This document shows, one piece after another, positions 15,222 to 20,865 of a stretch of 20,865 nt of DNA. The stretch's first letter is position 1, and each line of letters opens with the position of its first letter. This DNA is from Bacilli bacterium (GTDB lineage Bacteria > Bacillota_I > Bacilli_A > RFN20 > CAG-826). The notes beneath the pieces are model-generated. The model made no database searches, was not told the DNA's origin, and was given only the letters and a program-made list of their open reading frames with translations. The position numbers and the translations under genes were made by a program. The stretch spans positions 1 to 20,865 of the forward strand of contig CAAGAN010000007.1 in the NCBI GenBank assembly GCA_900767825.1. The letters are read 5' to 3'.

Positions 15222-15248
15222 GGCAGGAGGCAACACTCCTGTCTTTTT
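15222..15248 (+). terminator. Intrinsic terminator of gap
   Basis: GGCAGGAG (15222-15229) pairs with CTCCTGTC (15236-15243), including one G-T pair, across a 6-base loop and is followed by TTTTT (15244-15248). It separates gap from the pgk operon. Confidence 0.85.
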
Positions 15249-15290
15249 CACATTTAGGAAAAAATGTTTATAAAATAAGTTTATATTGTT

Positions 15291-15318
15291 TTGTTTCACC
15301 CTTATAGGGTGGTATACT
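15291..15318 (+). promoter_or_regulatory. pgk operon promoter with palindrome in the spacer
   Basis: TTGTTT (15291-15296) and TATACT (15313-15318) are 16 bases apart. The spacer from 15297 to 15311 is exactly filled by the inverted repeat CACCCT-TAT-AGGGTG. A protein bound there would block RNA polymerase, so this looks like an operator. Confidence 0.65.
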
Positions 15319-15341
15319 CTTTTTGCTAGGAGCAAAATAAA

Positions 15342-16589
15342 ATGCTAAAAACAATTGAAGATTTAAAAGACTTACAAGGCAAAAGAGTCCTTGTCCGCGT
15401 TGATTTCAACGTTCCTCAAACTAATGGCGTCATTAGAGACGACAATAGAATAAGGGCAGCTTTGCCAACTATTAATTACCTAACTTCCAAAGGCGCTAGG
15501 GTCATCCTTATGTCTCACCTTGGCAAGATCAAATGGAAGGAACCTGATATGGCTAAAATTGAAGCCATGAAGAAGGCCAATGATTTATCTTGTGCCGCCA
15601 CTAGACTTGGCGAATTAGTTTCCCCAACCAAAGTTTATTTCTGCAAGGAAACTCGTGGAGAGACATTAGCCAACGCTGTTGCTAATCTAAAAGATGGCGA
15701 AATCCTTCTTATGCAAAATACCCGTTATGAAAAGGGTGAAGAAAAGAATAATCCTGAATTGGCCGCCGAATGGGCTTCTTTAGCTGATGTATTCGTAATG
15801 GATGCCTTTGGCTCTAGCCATAGGGCCCATGCTTCTACAGTTGGAGTACCTTCCATATTAAAAGAAGAAGGAAAACAAGTAGCAGAAGGCTATTTGATGA
15901 TTAAGGAAGTTTCTAACCTTACCCGCTGCGTCGAAGTCAAAGACGAAGATAGGCCATATGTAGCCATATTAGGTGGATTCAAGGTTTCTGATAAGATCAA
16001 AGTCATCGATTCCTTATTAAAGAAATGCGATTATGTCTTAATCGGTGGTGCCATGACCTATACCTTTAAGAAAGCCATGGGAATGGATATTGGAAATTCC
16101 CCATGCGAAATGGATCAACTTGATTATGCAAGAAAATGCATTGATGATGCTGATGGACGTCTAATCCTTCCAGATGATGCAGTAGTTACTGATTCTTTTG
16201 AAGAAAAAGAAGGACGTAATATCAAAGTTGTCGATACTGAAATCGAAGCCGGTGGACGTATCCCAGATGGATTTGAAGGATGTGATATCGGTCCAAGGAC
16301 AATAGAACGTTATCAAGCCATCATTGCTAAGGCCAAGATGATTTTCTGGAATGGTCCTATGGGCGTATTCGAACAAAAGGATTTCCAATCCGGAACTGTT
16401 GCAGTCTGCAAGGCCATTGCTGAACTCCAAGGAAAAGCCTTCACTGTCTGTGGTGGTGGCGATAGCGCTTCTGCTGTTAAGCAATTTGGTTACAAAGCTT
16501 CGTTCAGCCATGTCTCTACTGGTGGCGGGGCTTCCCTTGAAATGATTGAAAACGATGGACACCTCCCAGGTGTTGATGTCCTTCGCTAA
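15342..16589 (+). CDS. pgk: Phosphoglycerate kinase
   Basis: Transfers phosphate from 1,3-bisphosphoglycerate to ADP, making ATP in glycolysis. It is 415 aa, slightly above the family's ~395. Visible are the substrate-binding VRVDFNVP (18-25), MSHLG (57-61), the DAFGSSHRAHAS stretch (about 154-165), ILGGFKVSDKI (usually GGAKVSDKI, so Ala is replaced by Phe), FWNGPMGVFE and the nucleotide-binding CGGGDS (370-375) with STGGGASLE. The loop after SHLG (KIKWKEPDMAKIEAMKKAN) is unlike the common GRPKG form. TAGGAG lies 9 bases upstream of the ATG. It is followed by tpiA after 12 bases and heads the pgk-tpiA-membrane protein operon. Confidence 0.97.
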   Translation: MLKTIEDLKDLQGKRVLVRVDFNVPQTNGVIRDDNRIRAALPTINYLTSKGARVILMSHLGKIKWKEPDMAKIEAMKKANDLSCAATRLGELVSPTKVYFCKETRGETLANAVANLKDGEILLMQNTRYEKGEEKNNPELAAEWASLADVFVMDAFGSSHRAHASTVGVPSILKEEGKQVAEGYLMIKEVSNLTRCVEVKDEDRPYVAILGGFKVSDKIKVIDSLLKKCDYVLIGGAMTYTFKKAMGMDIGNSPCEMDQLDYARKCIDDADGRLILPDDAVVTDSFEEKEGRNIKVVDTEIEAGGRIPDGFEGCDIGPRTIERYQAIIAKAKMIFWNGPMGVFEQKDFQSGTVAVCKAIAELQGKAFTVCGGGDSASAVKQFGYKASFSHVSTGGGASLEMIENDGHLPGVDVLR

Positions 16590-16601
16590 GAGGAAATATA
16601 A

Positions 16602-17360
16602 ATGAGAAAAAAACTTTTGATGGGAAACTGGAAAATGAATAAGACCCCATCCGAGGCCAAGGAATTTGCACTTGGCTGCAAGGATATGGTCGAATATGCC
16701 ATTTCCCATGATATCGATGTTGGCGTTGCCCCAACTTATGTCTGTCTAGAAACCGTTAAGGAAAATTCTCCATCTTCCTTAATCGTATCGGCCCAAAATT
16801 GTTCAAGCCATGATCATGGTGCCTATACTGGTGAAATCTCTATCCCAATGTTAAAGGAAATCGGAATCGACTGGGTAATTCTTGGCCATTCCGAAAGAAG
16901 AGAATATGATGCCGAGACTAGCGTCAAGTGCAATGCTAAAATCAAGGCTTTGCTTGAAGCTAATATGACTCCGCTATATTGCTGTGGCGAATCTCTTGAG
17001 ACTTTTGAAAAAGGCGAGACAAAGTCCTTTGTCGAAACTCAAATTAGAGAAGGTCTAGAAGGATTAAGCAAAGAAGACGCAAGAAAAGTCGTCATTGCCT
17101 ATGAACCAATCTGGGCAATCGGGACTGGAAAGAATGCGACTTCTGCAATTGCTGAAGATACAATCGCCCACATTAGAAGTGTCTTAGCTTCCATGTTTGG
17201 CGAAGTTGCCGAAGAAATGAGAATATTATACGGCGGTTCAGTTAAGCCAAATAATATTGCCGAATATATGTCTATGAAGGACATTGATGGTGCCTTGGTA
17301 GGTGGAGCTAGCTTAACCCTAGAATCCTACAAGGGACTAATCGATGGATTGGTAAAATAG
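16602..17360 (+). CDS. tpiA: Triose-phosphate isomerase
   Basis: Interconverts dihydroxyacetone phosphate and glyceraldehyde-3-phosphate. The 252-aa length is standard. Catalytic residues are visible: Lys11 in GNWKMN (8-13), His96 in GHSERR (95-100) and Glu168 in AYEPIWAIGTGK (166-177), which includes the mobile loop 6. The phosphate-binding YGGSVKPNN and GALVGGASL are near the C-terminus. AGAGGAAA just before the ATG serves as the ribosome site. It lies 12 bases after pgk and one base before the membrane protein gene, so all three are likely cotranscribed. Confidence 0.97.
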   Translation: MRKKLLMGNWKMNKTPSEAKEFALGCKDMVEYAISHDIDVGVAPTYVCLETVKENSPSSLIVSAQNCSSHDHGAYTGEISIPMLKEIGIDWVILGHSERREYDAETSVKCNAKIKALLEANMTPLYCCGESLETFEKGETKSFVETQIREGLEGLSKEDARKVVIAYEPIWAIGTGKNATSAIAEDTIAHIRSVLASMFGEVAEEMRILYGGSVKPNNIAEYMSMKDIDGALVGGASLTLESYKGLIDGLVK

Positions 17361-17361
17361 C

Positions 17362-18150
17362 ATGGCATTCGCTTCGGTTAGAAAGTCTAGGGCTCCCCAA
17401 GACGAAACCAAAGTAAATGAATTTTTACAAAACAAGAACAAATCCATTGGCAAAGTCTATCTCTATATGGGGATAGGATTAGCCATATCTGCAATAGTAT
17501 CTATAGTAGTAGGTGCCTTATTCGCTGGCTGGTTCACCAATTTTGGTAGAATCGACTGGGCAGGAGAAGTATCCGATACTGCTATATTCACCTATGTTGG
17601 AGTCTTGATTGCTAGCTATATCATCATGTTTATTGATAGCCTAGTAATTACCCACCGGGCCTATTCGGATAAGAAGTCATTATGGGTACCTTATATCCTA
17701 TATACTATATTGATGGGGGTATTCCTTAGTTCCTTCTTGATTGCAGGAATCGATTTCTATACATTGGGTGAGGCATTTGGGATATCTGGATTAGTCTTTG
17801 TTATCATGGGACTAATCGGATATTACTCAAAATCAAACCTCAATGTGCTTGGAATGATTGCTGCCGGGGCTCTTATGTGCCTGCTTCTAGGCGGTGCGTT
17901 CTGGTTTGCATTATGGTTAATTAATCCAGCTGCCTTCTATATCTATAATGTCATTGTCTCTATCGCAGTCATGGCATTCCTACTTATATTGGTAGCGGTT
18001 GATACCTATAACATCAAGAATATATTACAAAATAGTGCCGGCAAGAATATGCCTCTATATTGCGCTTTCAAGATGTATACGGATTTCATTGCCATATTCG
18101 TTAGGATCTTATATTTCCTTGCCTTAATCAAAGGAAACAATAGAAAATAA
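17362..18150 (+). CDS. Bax inhibitor-1/YccA family membrane protein
   Basis: A 262-aa polytopic protein with about seven membrane spans (near 33-55, 74-96, 107-130, 137-154, 160-186, 192-212 and 238-256) and a soluble N-terminus of about 30 residues. Family traits are the GLVFVIMGLIGYYSKSNL segment (143-160), VAVDTYNI with Asp214, and YTDFIAIFVRIL with Asp241. The two C-terminal acidic residues form the pH-sensing pair in studied bacterial homologues, which conduct calcium or interact with proteases. Its role in this organism is unknown. It starts one base after tpiA with no strong ribosome site, so translation probably depends on tpiA. A terminator follows, making it the last gene of the glycolytic operon. 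Confidence 0.88.
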   Translation: MAFASVRKSRAPQDETKVNEFLQNKNKSIGKVYLYMGIGLAISAIVSIVVGALFAGWFTNFGRIDWAGEVSDTAIFTYVGVLIASYIIMFIDSLVITHRAYSDKKSLWVPYILYTILMGVFLSSFLIAGIDFYTLGEAFGISGLVFVIMGLIGYYSKSNLNVLGMIAAGALMCLLLGGAFWFALWLINPAAFYIYNVIVSIAVMAFLLILVAVDTYNIKNILQNSAGKNMPLYCAFKMYTDFIAIFVRILYFLALIKGNNRK

Positions 18151-18156
18151 CTTCAA

Positions 18157-18188
18157 AAGGCTTCTAGTTCAACTGGAGGTCTTTTTTT
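18157..18188 (+). terminator. Intrinsic terminator of the pgk operon
   Basis: AAGGCTTCTAG (18157-18167) pairs with CTGGAGGTCTT (18173-18183) around a 5-base loop, including some G-T pairs, and runs into seven T's (18182-18188). Confidence 0.8.
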
Positions 18189-18204
18189 ATTGGATTTAAA
18201 AACG

Positions 18205-18210
18205 TATGAT
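18205..18210 (+). promoter_or_regulatory. -10 element directly before the glycosyltransferase gene (leaderless start likely)
   Basis: TATGAT ends 6 bases before the ATG, so the transcript would begin at or next to the start codon. No Shine-Dalgarno sequence is present. The -35 position is occupied by the T-run of the preceding terminator (18182-18187), a poor match. Confidence 0.4.
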
Positions 18211-18216
18211 TAACTT

Positions 18217-19140
18217 ATGAAATTATCATTTTTGATTCCTGTATATAATTCAGTCTCTACTTTGCCTAGATTAGTAACTTCCTTATTAAAGCAAGAAGGG
18301 GATATCGAATTCCTTTTTGGAGTCGAACCAAGCAAGGATTCTTCCTTGAATTACCTTATTGATAAGCAAAAAGAAGATAACAGGATAAAAATAATCGTTA
18401 ATGAAACAAAATTAGGCCCTTTAGGGAATAGGATCAATTTGATAAAGCATGCTTCAGGAGACTTGATTGCATTTTCTGATTCTGATGATTACCTAGCAAG
18501 CGATTTTGCTAAAGTTGCAATAAGTGGCTTTGATGATGGTATCGATGTAGTTTGCCTTGATTATTTAGTCGAATATAAAGGAAAGATAAAAAAGAATTTG
18601 TTTAGGCCAAGAAGAAAACAAGTATTAACCGGAGAGAAAGCCTGCAAGAAGCTTCTTAAAGATGCTTCATTAAGAGGATTCCTCTGGAACAAGGTATTTA
18701 GGAAAGAATTATTCCATTCCGATAACCTTTTATTATTAAAAGAAGGAATGATGTTTGAAGACACCCCTCTAGTCTATTCCTTGTTTAGTTCTTCTAGGCT
18801 AGTAAAGATTCTCCCTTATCCTTTATATATATATGTAAAAGGGGAAGGATCGCTTACTTCTAGCAAGAATAAGGATAGGGCCCATAACCATATTGATAGC
18901 TTTGCCGTCATTAAATATGCATCTACTAAATTAGGCTATCCCTATAATAAAGATTTTGCCTCTAGCTATTCTCGTATCAAATTGTCCATTGCCTTTGATT
19001 TATGTCTTTCTAAAAAAGACGGATTAGGTAAAGATGAAATAAAGATGGAAAAGGAAAGACTTAGGATGTTAAAGGGAAAAGACTTCCCTAATGAAGATCA
19101 TTTCTCTTCCTCTATATTAAAAATGGAAAGCATATTCTAG
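18217..19140 (+). CDS. Family 2 glycosyltransferase
   Basis: A 307-aa GT-A fold enzyme that would transfer a sugar from a nucleotide-sugar donor onto a cell-surface or lipid acceptor; donor and acceptor cannot be read from the sequence. The N-terminus has the GT2 start SFLIPVYNSVSTLPRLVTSL (4-23). The metal-binding DXD is in FSDSDDYL (86-93). FLWNKVFRKELF is the conserved C-terminal segment seen in WaaV/EpsJ-like GT2 proteins. The early motif, normally DDGSxD, reads GVEPSKDSS (35-43), so the usual first Asp is missing. There is no membrane span, so it is cytoplasmic or peripheral. The gene stands alone between two transcription units. Confidence 0.87.
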   Translation: MKLSFLIPVYNSVSTLPRLVTSLLKQEGDIEFLFGVEPSKDSSLNYLIDKQKEDNRIKIIVNETKLGPLGNRINLIKHASGDLIAFSDSDDYLASDFAKVAISGFDDGIDVVCLDYLVEYKGKIKKNLFRPRRKQVLTGEKACKKLLKDASLRGFLWNKVFRKELFHSDNLLLLKEGMMFEDTPLVYSLFSSSRLVKILPYPLYIYVKGEGSLTSSKNKDRAHNHIDSFAVIKYASTKLGYPYNKDFASSYSRIKLSIAFDLCLSKKDGLGKDEIKMEKERLRMLKGKDFPNEDHFSSSILKMESIF

Positions 19141-19191
19141 GACTATTTGTTATTTATATATTAATATATAGATAAGAAAGGAAATCTAATT

Positions 19192-19554
19192 ATGAACAAA
19201 TTCTTTAAATGCAATGAATGCAAAAAAGTCTTCCTCGACCTATCAAGTAATGAAAATCCAACCGGATTAGTTGAACTTAAAGCCAATACCGTCGATGCCT
19301 CAAATGAAAAACATATCCCAGATGTAGCTGTTGAAGGTGATAAAGTTAATGTAGTAGTGGGTAGTGTTATCCATCCAATGACTGTTGAACATCATATTGA
19401 ATGGATCGGTATTGTTACTTCTAAAGGAATTAGAATCGATTATCTAGATCCAATTGGTGAACCAAAAGCCACATTCACCTTGGAAAAAGATGAAGTCCTA
19501 AAGGAAGTTTATAGCTATTGCAATCTCCACGGATTGTGGAAGAAATCATTCTAA
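19192..19554 (+). CDS. Superoxide reductase (desulfoferrodoxin/neelaredoxin family)
   Basis: A 120-aa protein that reduces superoxide to hydrogen peroxide with electrons usually from rubredoxin, an oxygen defence of anaerobes. The catalytic iron centre is complete: EKHIP (39-43) with His41, HPMTVEH (61-67) with His61 and His67, and CNLH (110-113) with Cys110 and His113. The N-terminal part keeps one Cys pair, C7/C10 (CNEC), but lacks the second pair of the desulforedoxin iron centre. That site is therefore probably absent or altered, as in class III or neelaredoxin-like forms. AAAGGA (19177-19182) lies 9 bases before the ATG. The gene is monocistronic, with a terminator after it. Confidence 0.93.
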   Translation: MNKFFKCNECKKVFLDLSSNENPTGLVELKANTVDASNEKHIPDVAVEGDKVNVVVGSVIHPMTVEHHIEWIGIVTSKGIRIDYLDPIGEPKATFTLEKDEVLKEVYSYCNLHGLWKKSF

Positions 19555-19573
19555 TAAATAATAAATTCATCTA

Positions 19574-19598
19574 ATGCCTCGTAATTGGGGCATTTTTT
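19574..19598 (+). terminator. Intrinsic terminator of the superoxide reductase gene
   Basis: ATGCCTC (19574-19580) pairs with GGGGCAT (19587-19593), including one G-T pair, around a 6-base loop and is followed by six T's. Confidence 0.85.
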
Positions 19599-19682
19599 CT
19601 ATTTCTATAAAAGTTTTTTAAAGAAAAAGTATCGATAAAACGGGCATTTTTAAAAAATATGAAAAATTTATGCAAAAAGTAG

Positions 19683-19710
19683 TTGACTAGTCTCTATAAA
19701 TGAGTAGAAT
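19683..19710 (+). promoter_or_regulatory. rRNA operon promoter P1
   Basis: TTGACT (19683-19688) and TAGAAT (19705-19710) are 16 bases apart, with A-tracts directly upstream (about 19645-19680). Confidence 0.7.
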
Positions 19711-19839
19711 TATCAACGTTCGCGACTTAGGGATAAACGAGTCTGAACCGCTGAAAAGTCTCGATTATGTGGGCATTATTGCTCTAAAATCGAAAAAAAG
19801 AACTTCTTCAAAAAAATTAAAAAATTTGAAAAAAAGTTC

Positions 19840-19868
19840 TTGACTGAGTAAGAAGAAAGTAGTAAATT
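19840..19868 (+). promoter_or_regulatory. rRNA operon promoter P2
   Basis: TTGACT (19840-19845) and TAAATT (19863-19868) are 17 bases apart and preceded by A-tracts (19793-19835). The same -35 as in P1 supports a tandem pair. AAGTTCTT overlapping the -35 is the mirror partner of AAGAACTT at 19798-19805, an inverted repeat of unknown role. Confidence 0.7.
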
Positions 19869-19873
19869 ATCCA

Positions 19874-19919
19874 AGCACACAAATCCAGGGAGACCTGGTC
19901 GGTGAGAGCCCGGTGTGCT
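19874..19919 (+). ncRNA. Structured element at the 5' end of the rRNA leader, T-box-like in parts
   Basis: AGCACAC (19874-19880) pairs with GTGTGCT (19913-19919). Inside, CCAGG/CCTGG closes a GAGA tetraloop (19885-19898) and CGG/CCG closes a small loop (19900-19912). The element begins almost at the predicted P2 start. The strings AGGGAG and GGTGAGAGCC, in this order and spacing, resemble the distal part of T-box stem I. No specifier loop and no antiterminator with TGGNACC is present, so a working T-box is not supported. A boxB-like hairpin before boxA is the simpler reading. Confidence 0.45.
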
Positions 19920-19922
19920 AAC

Positions 19923-19938
19923 TGATCTTTGAAAACTA
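19923..19938 (+). promoter_or_regulatory. boxA antitermination signal
   Basis: TGATCTTTGAAAACTA is a close match to the boxA-type leader sequence found before 16S rRNA in Bacillus and relatives. It should bind the NusB-S10 complex and allow transcription through the rRNA genes. Confidence 0.7.
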
Positions 19939-20024
19939 GACAGATTGACAACAAACACTTAACGTCGATTCTTTAAGAATCAAAAACAAAACCAGATAAT
20001 TAATTGAACTAGATCAAAACATAT

Positions 20025-20865
<841 letters not shown>

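Larger units (their letters stand above)
19599..20024 (+). other. Control region and leader of the rRNA operon
   Basis: There is no coding gene. From left to right it holds an A/T-rich tract that could act as an UP element, promoter P1, an inter-promoter segment with a possible stem (CGCGACTT 19721-19728 with AAGTCTCG 19756-19763, one mismatch), a second A-rich tract, promoter P2, a compact structured element, boxA and a small hairpin (GATTC/GAATC, 19967-19981). This is the expected build of a Firmicutes rrn operon start. Confidence 0.75.

Noticed and set aside
16161..16709. Open frame of 182 codons on the minus strand across the pgk/tpiA junction
   Set aside because: It lies entirely opposite two certain genes, has no family motif and no ribosome site; biased codon use on the sense strand creates such frames.
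19861..20024. Full T-box riboswitch before 16S rRNA
   Set aside because: The specifier loop, antiterminator with TGGNACC and terminator are all missing; only the distal stem-like strings are there.

Overview
The window looks like chromosomal DNA of a low-GC, strictly anaerobic, gut-type bacterium of the Bacilli/Mollicutes-Erysipelotrichia area. The evidence is the partial 16S rRNA at the right end, whose 'TTTTCGGCAATGGGCGAAAG' stretch is of the kind seen in Acholeplasma/RF39/RFN20-like lineages, together with an oxygen-sensitive pyruvate:ferredoxin oxidoreductase and a superoxide reductase. UGA is used as a stop (the hipB-like gene ends in TGA) and Trp is read from UGG, so the code is standard. 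Genus and species cannot be named from the sequence alone. nifJ and gap use codons differently from the rest (C-ending codons, few AGG), as expected for highly expressed genes.

Layout. 1-4140: the nifJ-type PFOR gene with its own promoter and terminator, bracketed by a 106-bp inverted repeat (11-116 and 4017-4122, 98/106 identical). Each copy carries a hairpin plus T-run pointing outward. 4123-4795: gene-free, AT-rich, full of degraded pieces of the same repeat. 4796-6303: a hipB/hipA-like toxin-antitoxin pair behind two direct operator repeats. 6386-6462: tRNA-Pro(GGG) on the minus strand. 6558-7676: a DUF362/ferredoxin-type Fe-S protein. 7720-14030: a tight same-strand cluster uvrA - lgt - trxB-like - whiA - small XRE regulator. 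This is a contracted form of the uvrA-hprK-lgt-trxB-rapZ-yvcK-whiA order familiar from Firmicutes. 14139-18150: glycolytic genes gap (own promoter and terminator), then pgk-tpiA plus a Bax-inhibitor-1 family membrane protein (one operon). 18217-19140: a GT2 glycosyltransferase. 19192-19554: superoxide reductase. 19683 to the end: tandem rRNA promoters, a structured leader with boxA, and the 5' part (about 841 nt) of 16S rRNA.

How it fits together. Glyceraldehyde-3-phosphate dehydrogenase, phosphoglycerate kinase and triose-phosphate isomerase form the middle of glycolysis. PFOR converts the resulting pyruvate to acetyl-CoA and yields reduced ferredoxin. The thioredoxin-reductase-like protein keeps its FAD site and CATC redox centre but lacks both NADPH-binding motifs, so it may take electrons from ferredoxin rather than NADPH. 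Superoxide reductase would remove superoxide without making O2. No obviously novel large system is visible. The most unusual points are the terminator-bearing inverted repeat around nifJ, the NADPH-motif-less thioredoxin reductase, the T-box-like structure at the start of the rRNA leader, the palindromes placed at the gap and pgk promoters, the N-terminally extended Lgt, and two genes that look leaderless.
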